From NCBI RefSeq assembly GCF_043195125.1, contig NZ_JBAFWR010000002.1: 64,000 bases of DNA; one strand, written 5' to 3'. The translations under genes were made by a program, and so were the position numbers. Source of the stretch: NCEH01 sp043195125. GTDB lineage: Bacteria > Pseudomonadota > Alphaproteobacteria > Rhizobiales > Xanthobacteraceae. Shown here piece after piece: positions 43,207 through 51,981 of the stretch (positions are counted from its first letter, which is position 1; the number at the start of each line of letters is the position of its first letter). The notes below the pieces were generated by a model that saw nothing but the letters and a program-made list of their open reading frames with translations, was not told where the DNA came from and ran no database searches.

Positions 43207-43253
43207 GCCGGCCTTCCGAATTATATTTTCGCAAATATAACGCGAAGGCCGGC
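43207..43253 (-). promoter_or_regulatory. Shine-Dalgarno-sequestering 5' hairpin (possible RNA switch)
   Basis: In the - strand RNA the arm GCCGGCCUUC pairs with GAAGGCCGGC, which contains the ribosome site and ends directly at AUG. Above it, UUAUAUUU pairs with AAAUAUAA, closed by a GCGA (GNRA) tetraloop; a GCG/UUCG internal loop separates the two stems. As DNA the same bases form a palindrome that could be an operator. RNA control is suggested by the tetraloop and the position. Confidence 0.55.
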
Positions 43254-43313
43254 CCTGTGCGATGATTTTGGTGCGGGAGACTTCGGCTCGGCCTCCCGCG
43301 CGCGGCGCGCCGC

Positions 43314-44075
43314 TCAGCGCACCTGCCCGTGATATTCCGGGTTCGGCCGCATGTCGGTGGCGCTGGCGATGCGGTTGGACAGGTTGAAGAAGCCGGTCAC
43401 CGCCGCCACGTCCCAGATGTCCTGTTCGGAAAAACCGACCTTGCGCAACGCGGCGCGATCCGCCTCTTCCACCTCGTGGGGCCGCTCGGTGAGCTTCACG
43501 GCGAAGTCCAGCATGGCGCGCTGGCGCGGCTCCAAGCGCGCGGCGCGATAATTCATCACCAATTGCTCGCCCAGGATGGGATCGCCCGACAGCGCTCGGA
43601 CCGCGGCACCATGGGCGGTAAGGCAATAATAGCAGCGGTTCACGCTGGAAACCGCCACTGCGATCATCTCCCGCTCCAGCTTCGAAAGGCCGGAAGGCGC
43701 GAGCATCAGATTGTTGTACATGCCGGCGAAGGCATTCAGCTTGGCGAGATCGAAGCTGTAGGCGGCGAGAACATTCGGCACGAAGCCCAGCTTCTCCATG
43801 CACTTGTCGAAATAGACCTGGTTTGCTTCGTCGAGAGGCGCGGGCTTCAGATCGAGCGCGATCCGAGGCGTATCGTCCGCCGGCCGGGGCGGCGGGACGG
43901 CGGGCGTTTTGGCGGCCGGCCTGCCGGTCCGCGTGGCCTTGGCGGAAACTGTCTTCGCGGCGCGCGCGACAGCCTGAACCGCCGCTTGCACCGCCCCTTT
44001 CTTGGGCTCGCCTGTATTTTCGGCAGATTTTAGCTGGGATTTCTTGGGCTTGCCTGAGCTCTTCGGCGCGGTCAT
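43314..44075 (-). CDS. AhpD/carboxymuconolactone decarboxylase-like peroxidase with H1-like tail
   Basis: A 253-aa protein. Residues ~75-253 are an AhpD-type peroxidase-related domain: the redox motif NRCYYCLTAHG has Cys148, Cys151 and His155, followed by the helices LEPRQRAMLDFAVKLTERP and DIWDVAAVTGFFNLSNRIA. The first ~65 residues are a Lys/Ala/Pro-rich, strongly basic stretch (KPKKSQLKS, AKTVSAKATRTGRPAAKTPA) resembling a histone-H1-type tail and unusual for the family. AGGGG upstream supports the ATG at 44075 over 44105. It probably reduces peroxides or acts as a disulfide reductase; the tail could bind nucleic acid (inference). Confidence 0.8.
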   Translation of the reverse strand: MTAPKSSGKPKKSQLKSAENTGEPKKGAVQAAVQAVARAAKTVSAKATRTGRPAAKTPAVPPPRPADDTPRIALDLKPAPLDEANQVYFDKCMEKLGFVPNVLAAYSFDLAKLNAFAGMYNNLMLAPSGLSKLEREMIAVAVSSVNRCYYCLTAHGAAVRALSGDPILGEQLVMNYRAARLEPRQRAMLDFAVKLTERPHEVEEADRAALRKVGFSEQDIWDVAAVTGFFNLSNRIASATDMRPNPEYHGQVR

Positions 44076-44200
44076 CTTGATCCCCTTCGAATGGGTCCCC
44101 GTCATCGTTCCGTCGCGGCTCTGAGCGAAACCCAGTGCAGAACGTCCGATCGAGGGCGGCGGGGCCCCGCGCTACGCGCGGTCGCCAAGGGGGAGAGGCC

Positions 44201-47200
44201 ATGAACGTCCAAGGATTTCAAGGTTCGGAACTCGGATTTGGCGCCCAGGCACGCATCGAGGAAGCGGTAAGCCTGCTGGCGGACGGTCCCGTGCCCGCCT
44301 TCTTCGCCCGCGCCCTGCTCGCCGGCGCCGCGCCGGAGGACGTGGAAACCCTGCTCCCGGAAGCCCTCGCCCAATTGTGCCGCGAGGCCCACGCCCACCT
44401 CGCCGGTCGCGTGCCGGGCCATCACGACGTGCGGGTGTTCAATCCGCAATGGGCCGGCGCTCCCGCCATCACGGTGGTCGAGACGGTCAATGACGACATG
44501 GCCTTCCTGTTCGATTCCATCGCCGGGGAGCTGGCGGACCAGGGCTATGAGGCCAAGTTCGTCACCCATCCCATCTTCGCGGTCGAACGCGACGGCGAGG
44601 GACGGGTGATCGGCGTCGAGACCGACCTCTCCCAGGGCCGCAAGCGCAGCATCCGCGAGAGCCTGATCCACATCCACATCCAGGCGCTGGAAACCACCGA
44701 GGGGCGCGAGGCGCTGAAGATCGCGCTCGACAAGACGCTGGCCGACGTGCGCGCCGCCAATGTCGATTTCACGGCCATGCGAGCCGAGGTGCGCCAGGCG
44801 GCGGAGGGCTTCCGCCGCAAGTCTCAGCCCTATTCCAAGGACGACCGCAAGGAAGCCGCCGATTTTATCGACTGGCTGGCCAATGACGACTTCATCTTCA
44901 TCGGCGTGCGGCGCTATGCGCTCGCCGCCGACGGAGGCCTGGAAGTCGCTGAGGAGGGCCTCGGCATCCTGCGCGACCGCGATGTGCACGAGCTGCGCCT
45001 CGGCGAGGAAGCGGTGGTGACCACGCCGGAAATCCGCCAGTTCCTGGCCGGCCCGCTGCCGCTCATCGTCACCAAGTCGTCCCTGCGCTCGCGCGTCCAC
45101 CGCCGCACGTTCCTCGATTATGTGGGCGTGAAGCTGCATGCCGACGATGGCCGCCTGCTCGGCGAATTGCGCATCATCGGCCTCTTCACCTCCACGGCCT
45201 ATACCGACTCGGTGCGCCAGATCCCCTATCTGCGACGCAAGGTGGAACTGGTGGTGGAGGAGGCCGGGCTCGACCGCGAAAGCCACTCGGGCAAGGCGCT
45301 CGGCACGGTTCTGGAGACCTATCCCCGCGACGACCTGTTCCAGATCGACCCGGCGACGCTCCTGGTCTTCGCCCGCGATATCCTCTCGCTCTACGATCGT
45401 CCGCGCGTGCGGGTGCTGCCGCGCGTCGATGCGTTCGACCGCTTCGTGTCGGTGCTGGTCTATGTGCCCCGCGAGCGCTTCGACGCGGCGCTGCGGGACA
45501 AGGTCGGCGACCGCCTCGCGACCGCCTTCGGCGGCCACGTCTCGGCGGCCTTCCCGTCCTTCCTGTCCGACATTCCGTTGACGCGCGTGCATTACATCAT
45601 CGGCCGGCGCGAAGGCCGCACGCCCGAGGTGGATCGCGCGGCGCTGGAAGCCGCGGTGGCCGAGGATGTGCTCTCCTGGAGCGATCGCCTGCGCCAGGCG
45701 CTGCGCGAGACGCCGAGCGTCGGCGATGCCGGCCTCCTGTTCGAGCGCTACGGCAAGGCGTTCGACGCCGGCTATATCGCCGCCTACGGCATCGACACGG
45801 CGGTGGCCGACATCGAGCGCCTGGAACGCCTTTCCCCCGAACGACCGATCGCGCTCGACTTCTATCGCCGGCCCGGCGATCCGGCGAACCGCATCTCCCT
45901 GCGCCTGCTCTCCTTCGGCCGCCCGCTGCCACTCTCCGAGCGCGTGCCCATGCTGGAAAACATGGGCCTCAAGGCGATCAACGAACGCACCTATCACATC
46001 GAGCCGGTGTGCAGCGCCGACGCCGAGACGCGTCGCTCGTGGCTGCACGAAATGACCCTGGAACGGGTCGACGGCGGCACCATCGAGGTGTCCGGCTCGG
46101 CCGCACGGCTGGAAGACCTGCTGACCGCCGTGCTGCGCGGCGAAGCGGAGAACGACGGCTTCAACGCCTTGGTGCTCGATACCGGCCTTGCCTGGCGCGA
46201 CGTGGCGCTGGCGCGCGCGCTTGCCCGCTATCTGCGGCAGGCCGGCATCCCCTATTCCCAGGACTATCTGTGGACGACACTCGTCAACCACGCGGACGTC
46301 GCCGCCCGCATCGTCCAGCTGTTCCACACCTCCTTTGACCCGCGCCTGGATGCGAGCCCGGAAGCCCGCGCGGCCCGCGGCGCGCCGCTGCGCGAGGAGA
46401 TCGAGACCGCGCTGGCGGACGTCTCCTCGCTGGACGAAGACCGCATCCTGCGCCGCTTCGTCAATCTCGTGGACGCCGCGATCCGCACCACCTTCTATCA
46501 GCTGGACGCGGACGGCCGGCCCAAGGGCGCCATCGCGATCAAGTATGACAGCGCCAAGGTGGAAGGGCTGCCCCTGCCCCGGCCCAAGTACGAAGTATTC
46601 GTCTATTCCCCGCGGGTGGAAGGCGTGCACCTGCGCTTCGGCCATGTGGCGCGCGGCGGCTTGCGCTGGTCCGACCGGCCGCAGGACTTCCGCACCGAGG
46701 TGCTCGGCCTCGTGAAGGCGCAGCAGGTGAAAAATGCGGTGATCGTGCCGGTGGGCGCCAAGGGCGGCTTCGTGCCCAAGCACCTGCCCGTCGGCGGCTC
46801 GCGTGACGCCGTGCAGGCCGAGGGCATCGCCGCCTACAAGATCTTCGTCACCGCGCTGCTCGAGATCACCGACAATCTCAAGGGCGGCGAGGTCGTGCAT
46901 CCCCCTCTGACGGTGCGTGTGGATGGCGACGACCCCTATCTCGTCGTTGCGGCCGACAAGGGCACCGCCACCTTCTCCGACATCGCCAACGGGCTCTCGC
47001 AGGAGCACGGCTTCTGGCTCGACGACGCCTTCGCGTCGGGCGGTTCGGTGGGCTACGACCACAAGGCCATGGGCATCACCGCGCGCGGCGCCTGGGAAGC
47101 GGTGAAGCGGCACTTCCGCGAGATCGACGTGGACATCCAGACCACGCCGATCACCGTGGTGGGCGTGGGCGACATGTCGGGCGACGTGTTCGGCAACGGC

Positions 47201-49036
47201 ATGCTTCTTTCCACCGCGCTGAAGCTGGTGGCGGCCTTCGACCATCGCCACATCTTCCTCGACCCTGATCCCGATCCCGCGAGCTCCCATGCCGAGCGCC
47301 AGCGCCTGTTCAATCTCGCGCGCTCCAGCTGGGCGGATTACGATCCGGCCCTGATCTCCCCGGGCGGCGGCATCTATCCCCGCACCGCCAAGAGCATCGC
47401 CTTGTCGGAGCAGGCACGCGCCGTGCTCGGGCTCGACAAGCTGGAGGCGACGCCCACGGAGGTGATGAGCGCCATCCTCAGAGCCAAGGCCGACCTGCTC
47501 TGGTTCGGCGGCATCGGCACCTATGTGCGCGCCTCCACGGAAACCGACGCCCAGGCCGGCGACCGAGCCAACGACGCGATCCGCATCGCCGCACGCGAAT
47601 TGCGGGTCAAGGTGGTGGGCGAAGGCGCCAACCTCGGCATGACCCAGCGCGGCCGCATCGAGGCCGGACGCGCCGGCGTGCGGCTCAATACCGACGCCAT
47701 CGACAATTCGGCCGGCGTGAACACCTCCGACGTGGAGGTGAACATCAAGATTGCGCTGTCCATCCCGGTGGCCGATGGCCTGCTTTCGCCCCCGGACCGG
47801 GCGGCGCTGCTGGGCGAAATGACCAGCGACGTCGGCCTGCTGGTGCTGCGCAACAATTATCTCCAGACCCTCGCCATCTCCCTCGCCGAGCGGCGCGGGG
47901 TGGAGGATCTCGCCTTCCAGCAGCGCCTGATGCAGATGCTGGAGCTGCGCGGCGAGTTGGATCGCTCCGTGGAATATCTACCGAGCGACGCGGAGATCCA
48001 GGAACGCCGCGCGCGCGGAGAATCCCTGACCCGGCCGGAGCTGGCGGTGCTCCTCGCCTATGCCAAGATCTCGCTTTATTCCGAATTGCTCGCCTCGGAC
48101 GTGCCGGACGACGCTTATCTCGCGGCTGAGCTGGAACACTACTTCCCGTCCGCCATCGAGCAGCGCTTCCCTAATGCCATCACCGCCCATCGCCTGCGCC
48201 GGGAGATCATCGCCACCGGGCTCGCCAATGCCATCATCAACCAGGGCGGACCGGCCTGCATCGCGCGCATCAGCGACCATACCGGCATGGATGCGGCGAG
48301 CGTGGTGCGCGCCTATGCAGCGGTGCGCGACAGCTTCGACCTCGGCGCGCTGAACGCCGCGATCGACGCCCTCGACAACAAGATCGACGGCGCCGTGCAA
48401 TTGCAGCTCTATGCCGAGGTGCAGGACCTCGCGGTGGGTCGCACCGTGTGGTTCCTGCGTAATGTGGACCTTGGCACTGGTCTCGGCGCGGTGGTGGAGC
48501 GCTATCACAGCGCCATCACCGATGTCGCCGGCGCGCTCGACACCAGCCTGCCGGAGGTATGGCGCCTGCGCGGCGAGCGGCAGACGGCGGCGCTGGTGGA
48601 AAAGCGGGTGCCGGAAGATCTCGCCCGCCGCATCACCCTGCTGCGTGCGCTCGCTGCCGCCTCCGACATCGCTTTGCTCTCGCAGACCACGGGTCGGTCG
48701 ATCGAGGATGCGGCGGCCACCTTCTTCGCCGCGGGTCGTTATTTCGCGGTGGACGAAATCGCCGGCGCGGCGCGCAACATCACGGCGGCCGATTATTACG
48801 ACCGCCTCGCGCTCGACCGGGCGCTGGGCCAGATCGAAGCCTTCGTGCGGCAGGTCAGCGCCGGCATCCTGGCCGGCGAGGGCGCGGGCGAAGCGGCCTT
48901 GGAGGCGTTCGTCCAGCGCCGCCGCAAGGAGGTCGACCGCACCCGCGCCACGGTGCAGGACATCGTGGCCTCCGGCCTCAGCCTCTCGAAGGTGACGCTG
49001 GCCGCCAATCTGCTGGGCGATCTGGTCCGCGCCTGA
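44201..49036 (+). CDS. gdhB: NAD-specific glutamate dehydrogenase (large, ~180 kDa type)
   Basis: A 1611-aa enzyme catalysing NAD-linked oxidative deamination of glutamate to 2-oxoglutarate. N-terminal ACT-like and bacterial-specific domains lead to the catalytic core near 800-1250, including HVARGGLRWSDRP, QQVKNAVIVPVGAKGGF (lysine near 850), SGDVFGNGMLLS and the NAD domain KVVGEGANLGMTQRGR. The ATG at 44201 has a strong GGGGGAGAGG site; a reading from 44135 adds 22 unconserved residues. Alone in its transcript, divergent from the AhpD-like gene and ended by a terminator. It fits catabolic use of the amino acids and peptides imported by the neighbouring transporters. The gene symbol follows common usage. 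Confidence 0.95.
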   Translation: MNVQGFQGSELGFGAQARIEEAVSLLADGPVPAFFARALLAGAAPEDVETLLPEALAQLCREAHAHLAGRVPGHHDVRVFNPQWAGAPAITVVETVNDDMAFLFDSIAGELADQGYEAKFVTHPIFAVERDGEGRVIGVETDLSQGRKRSIRESLIHIHIQALETTEGREALKIALDKTLADVRAANVDFTAMRAEVRQAAEGFRRKSQPYSKDDRKEAADFIDWLANDDFIFIGVRRYALAADGGLEVAEEGLGILRDRDVHELRLGEEAVVTTPEIRQFLAGPLPLIVTKSSLRSRVHRRTFLDYVGVKLHADDGRLLGELRIIGLFTSTAYTDSVRQIPYLRRKVELVVEEAGLDRESHSGKALGTVLETYPRDDLFQIDPATLLVFARDILSLYDRPRVRVLPRVDAFDRFVSVLVYVPRERFDAALRDKVGDRLATAFGGHVSAAFPSFLSDIPLTRVHYIIGRREGRTPEVDRAALEAAVAEDVLSWSDRLRQALRETPSVGDAGLLFERYGKAFDAGYIAAYGIDTAVADIERLERLSPERPIALDFYRRPGDPANRISLRLLSFGRPLPLSERVPMLENMGLKAINERTYHIEPVCSADAETRRSWLHEMTLERVDGGTIEVSGSAARLEDLLTAVLRGEAENDGFNALVLDTGLAWRDVALARALARYLRQAGIPYSQDYLWTTLVNHADVAARIVQLFHTSFDPRLDASPEARAARGAPLREEIETALADVSSLDEDRILRRFVNLVDAAIRTTFYQLDADGRPKGAIAIKYDSAKVEGLPLPRPKYEVFVYSPRVEGVHLRFGHVARGGLRWSDRPQDFRTEVLGLVKAQQVKNAVIVPVGAKGGFVPKHLPVGGSRDAVQAEGIAAYKIFVTALLEITDNLKGGEVVHPPLTVRVDGDDPYLVVAADKGTATFSDIANGLSQEHGFWLDDAFASGGSVGYDHKAMGITARGAWEAVKRHFREIDVDIQTTPITVVGVGDMSGDVFGNGMLLSTALKLVAAFDHRHIFLDPDPDPASSHAERQRLFNLARSSWADYDPALISPGGGIYPRTAKSIALSEQARAVLGLDKLEATPTEVMSAILRAKADLLWFGGIGTYVRASTETDAQAGDRANDAIRIAARELRVKVVGEGANLGMTQRGRIEAGRAGVRLNTDAIDNSAGVNTSDVEVNIKIALSIPVADGLLSPPDRAALLGEMTSDVGLLVLRNNYLQTLAISLAERRGVEDLAFQQRLMQMLELRGELDRSVEYLPSDAEIQERRARGESLTRPELAVLLAYAKISLYSELLASDVPDDAYLAAELEHYFPSAIEQRFPNAITAHRLRREIIATGLANAIINQGGPACIARISDHTGMDAASVVRAYAAVRDSFDLGALNAAIDALDNKIDGAVQLQLYAEVQDLAVGRTVWFLRNVDLGTGLGAVVERYHSAITDVAGALDTSLPEVWRLRGERQTAALVEKRVPEDLARRITLLRALAAASDIALLSQTTGRSIEDAAATFFAAGRYFAVDEIAGAARNITAADYYDRLALDRALGQIEAFVRQVSAGILAGEGAGEAALEAFVQRRRKEVDRTRATVQDIVASGLSLSKVTLAANLLGDLVRA

Positions 49037-49061
49037 GCGTCCTGGCCGATCACAAATGAAG

Positions 49062-49089
49062 AAGGCGGCCCTCGGGCCGCCTTTCTTTT
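49062..49089 (+). terminator. Intrinsic terminator of the NAD-GDH gene
   Basis: AAGGCGGCCC-TC-GGGCCGCCTTTCTTTT, an uninterrupted stem with a T-rich tail 25 bases after the stop. Confidence 0.9.
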
Positions 49090-49132
49090 CGCGCCCGTCC
49101 CGTGGCGCGCGATGCGTACAGGGTTCGTCGCG

Positions 49133-50065
49133 TCAGGAATGAACGCTGCGTGCAAGACCGGCAGAAGCAGAATAGGTGCGCACCGGCCGCTCCGCCGGCT
49201 TGATGGGGGCGCCACGCGTGGCCGCCGGGGGGGCGGCGATGCCATAGCCGAAGTCCGGCAGGCCGTGACGCGCCAACTCCACTTCCAGGAGCCGCTCTTC
49301 GTCCGGGCCCCAGGCCGCCAGTTTTTCCTTGGAGCGGCGCTCGGTGGTCTTGCGGCCGATGGCCGAGCTTTTCACTGTCCGCGGTTTTTGCAATTCCAGG
49401 CCCAGATAGGTGGCGAGGCGCTCCATCTCCACTTCCGGCTGCGACAGCAAATCCTCATAGCGCAGGATGTGCGCCTCCGGCCGATCGAGCCAGGCCTTCA
49501 CGTGCGCACACCAATAGCCGACCTGGCTGAGCTTGCCGTCGGGATCGCGGGCGGAGGGCGCCTTCACATAGTCGGCGAAGCTGGTGTCCGGATCGACGCG
49601 ATAGGCCGGTTCGTGGCCCTTCAGATCGAAATAGAATTGCGAGCGCAGCACGTCGCGTGGGTTGCGCACGATGTAGACATGCTTGGCATTGGTGTAGAGC
49701 GAAGACGCCGCCACCCAGTGCATGTAGGAATGCCAGGGCCTCCGCTCCCTCAGCTTCTCGCCGAAATAGGCGTCGTGGCTCTTGATGACCACCGGCATAT
49801 GCATGAGGCGGGCGAAGAAATCGCCATCGAGATGCATCCATTCCCGCGCCACGGGAAAGCGCGCGCGGATTTCGTCGATAAGAAAATGCGTGCCCGAGCG
49901 GCGGTGCGACTGGACCACGATCAGCGGGCGCATGCCCTTGTCGTCCCAATTGCCGATCCGGCCGAGGAAGCTGCGCTCGTGATAGGGAAAGGCGCCAGCC
50001 TGGAGATAGCGCCAGCGCAGGATCGCCCAGGCCCGCTCCATCTTTTGCGCAACAGTCGTTCCCAT
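49133..50065 (-). CDS. Sulfotransferase-family protein
   Basis: A 310-aa PAPS-dependent sulfotransferase. The 5'-phosphosulfate loop is VQSHRRSGTHFLID (residues 51-64). The 3'-phosphate-binding segment is YIVRNPRDVLRSQFYF. Active-site-type VVIKSHDAYFG and the ILRYEDLLSQPEVEMERLATYLGL segment further support it. The ATG at 50065 has GGGGGA upstream. The C-terminal ~25 residues (PPAATRGAPIKPAERPV) are low complexity. Acceptor unknown: glycan, lipid or small molecule. No PAPS-synthesis gene is nearby. Confidence 0.82.
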   Translation of the reverse strand: MGTTVAQKMERAWAILRWRYLQAGAFPYHERSFLGRIGNWDDKGMRPLIVVQSHRRSGTHFLIDEIRARFPVAREWMHLDGDFFARLMHMPVVIKSHDAYFGEKLRERRPWHSYMHWVAASSLYTNAKHVYIVRNPRDVLRSQFYFDLKGHEPAYRVDPDTSFADYVKAPSARDPDGKLSQVGYWCAHVKAWLDRPEAHILRYEDLLSQPEVEMERLATYLGLELQKPRTVKSSAIGRKTTERRSKEKLAAWGPDEERLLEVELARHGLPDFGYGIAAPPAATRGAPIKPAERPVRTYSASAGLARSVHS

Positions 50066-50357
50066 CGTGCGTCCCCCGCAGGCTGCACCCGCCCCCGGGC
50101 ACACGCCGGCCGGGCGATATCGAAGGTTGCCGCTCACACGTCCCCGTGTTCAACGACGTGAATGGATGAATGCGGGCTCATCCTAGCGTAAAGTGGAGGA
50201 GGTATGGGAGGGGCCCAGCCTCCAAATTACAAAACTTTCTCGTGGTGCCGCTTCAGCTGGATGTCGTGAAAGGCGCGCGAAGGACCGCTCGGGGGATGCG
50301 CAGGCGAACGTGCCCTTACGGAATTTTGCGAGACCTGCAAACGTGGGAGTCGAGATT

Positions 50358-50597
50358 ATGAAAGCCCGTGTCAGGACCTCTCTGCTGGCGCTTTTGCCGG
50401 TGCTGGCCGCCCTCGCCTCAGGCCCGGTGATGGCCGCTCAAAACGGGGATGCCACCCGCGCCGGCGCCAAGGCGAAGACCGAAAAAATCGCGCAAGCGGA
50501 GCCCGCGCCGCTGAACCCGCGCTGGGTGCCGCCCAAATGGGAAATCAAGGGCTTGGTGGTCTGGGTCTTCACGCCCGGTCATTTCGAGCGCGATTGA
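50358..50597 (+). CDS. Small secreted protein of unknown function
   Basis: A 79-aa protein with a clear signal peptide (MKARVRTSLLALLPVLAALASG, cleavage probably after VMAA). The mature ~50 residues are Lys/Ala-rich, then aromatic (NPRWVPPKWEIKGLVVWVF). GGGAG precedes the ATG; a 134-aa reading upstream has no ribosome site. It is convergent with the cupin gene, only 13 bases apart. No family recognised. Confidence 0.65.
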   Translation: MKARVRTSLLALLPVLAALASGPVMAAQNGDATRAGAKAKTEKIAQAEPAPLNPRWVPPKWEIKGLVVWVFTPGHFERD

Positions 50598-50610
50598 GGC
50601 GCAGGTCCGT

Positions 50611-51048
50611 TCAGGGCTCGAAGCCGGGCGGCGCCAGTTCGAAGCCGGCGAAATCGAACGCCGGCGCGACGGTGCATCCCACCAGGGTCCAGGCGCCGAG
50701 GCTTTCCGCCGCCTGCCAATGGCCCGGAGGCACAACGCCCTGCGGCCGTTCTCCAGAGGCGAGATCTGCCCCGAGGTGCAGATGACGCACCGGCCCGCCG
50801 GACGGAGCGATGCTCAGCATCAGGGGCGCGCCTGCGTGCCAGTGCCACACCTCGCTCGCGTCCACCCGGTGCCAATGGGAGCGTTCGCCCTGCGCCAGCA
50901 GGAAATAGATGGCGGTTGAAGCGCCGCGCCCGCCATCCGGCGCGGTTTCCCGGAAGGTTTCGCGGAAATGGCCGCCCTCCGGATGGGGCTCAAGCCCCAG
51001 CAGCGCAATCACCTCTTGCGCCGAAAGGCCGGCCATGCCGCCGCTCAT
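50611..51048 (-). CDS. Cupin-fold protein of the DUF985 type
   Basis: A 145-aa single-domain cupin. The family opening LGLEPHPEGGHFRETFRE is visible, then AIYFLLAQGERSHWHRVDASEVWHWHAG with the metal-type histidines, GVVPPGHWQAAES and the end VGCTVAPAFDFAGFEL. Function of the family is not established; some members are thought to act on sugars or small metabolites. It is coupled by ATGA to the glyoxalase II gene upstream, so both are cotranscribed. Confidence 0.85.
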   Translation of the reverse strand: MSGGMAGLSAQEVIALLGLEPHPEGGHFRETFRETAPDGGRGASTAIYFLLAQGERSHWHRVDASEVWHWHAGAPLMLSIAPSGGPVRHLHLGADLASGERPQGVVPPGHWQAAESLGAWTLVGCTVAPAFDFAGFELAPPGFEP

Positions 51049-51818
51049 CCCCGAAACACGTTCTTTCGGGCGCGCAACTCGGTGAACACCGCGGAGGGGT
51101 CGGATTCGCCGAGGCCGAGGCGCTCGGCCATGGCCGGGTCGTCCGCCCGCAGGAACGGATTGGTCAGCTTCTCGTCGCCCAACAGCGCGGGAATGGTGGG
51201 CCGGCCATCCCTGCGGGCCGCTTCCGCCTCCGCGACGCGGCCGAGGAGCGCACCATTCTCCGGGTCCACAGAAAGCGCGAACTTGCCGTTGGCGACGGTA
51301 TATTCGTGGCCGCAATAGACCGCCAGATCGTCCGGCAGGGTGCGCAGGCGCACCAGCGAATGCCACAACACAGGCGGGTCGCATTCGATCGGCCGGCCGC
51401 AGCCCATGACGAACAGCGTGTCGCCGGCGAACAGCAGCCGCTGGCCCTCGAACAGATAGACGATATGGCCGGCGGTGTGGCCCGGCGTTTCCATCACCCG
51501 GCTGATGAACGAGCCGACCGCCACCGGGTCGCCATCCACCACTTCCACGTCGATGCCGGGAATCCCGGCGGCCTCGCGCTTCGGGCCCACGACAGTGGCG
51601 CCGTATTGGCCCTTCAGGGCCATCACCCCGTCCACATGGTCCGCGTGGTGGTGCGTGACGAGGATGTGCGTGAGATGCCAACCCTCACGATCCAGCGCTT
51701 CGATAATCGGGGTCGCCTCGGGCGCGTCGATCACTGCCGTCGCCTCGGTGGCGGGATCGTGCAGCAACACCGCGTAATTGTCGCTGAGGCAGGGAATGAT
51801 CCGGATTTCGACCGACAT
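51045..51818 (-). CDS. gloB: Hydroxyacylglutathione hydrolase (glyoxalase II)
   Basis: A 257-aa metallo-beta-lactamase-fold hydrolase that releases D-lactate and glutathione from S-lactoylglutathione. The dinuclear metal motif THHHADH is at residues 55-61. Further ligands are TPGHTAGH and FAGDTLFVMGCGR, and CGHEYTVANGKFALSVDPEN is the glutathione-site segment typical of GloB. The ATG at 51818 matches the family N-terminus; longer reading has an unconserved basic extension. It is cotranscribed with the cupin gene and divergent from the methyltransferase. Confidence 0.95.
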   Translation of the reverse strand: MSVEIRIIPCLSDNYAVLLHDPATEATAVIDAPEATPIIEALDREGWHLTHILVTHHHADHVDGVMALKGQYGATVVGPKREAAGIPGIDVEVVDGDPVAVGSFISRVMETPGHTAGHIVYLFEGQRLLFAGDTLFVMGCGRPIECDPPVLWHSLVRLRTLPDDLAVYCGHEYTVANGKFALSVDPENGALLGRVAEAEAARRDGRPTIPALLGDEKLTNPFLRADDPAMAERLGLGESDPSAVFTELRARKNVFRG

Positions 51819-51981
51819 GGGTGGCGCCCTCCCTGCGAGGATTGTCCTGCGCGCGCCGATACGGCGTACGCATGTCCGCTTTTGAGTATCACGCCCGTCG
51901 CGCAGGGCAAGCCGGCCGGATGGTCGCAGCGCTTCGGCACCGTGCGACCATGCTATAAGGGCGGATCGCGAAAGGGGCGCC

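Noticed and set aside
44102..47290. 1062-codon open frame antisense to NAD-GDH
   Set aside because: Shadow of GC-rich codons of the real gene: His/Arg/Gly-biased composition, no domain, and the + strand encodes all conserved GDH motifs.
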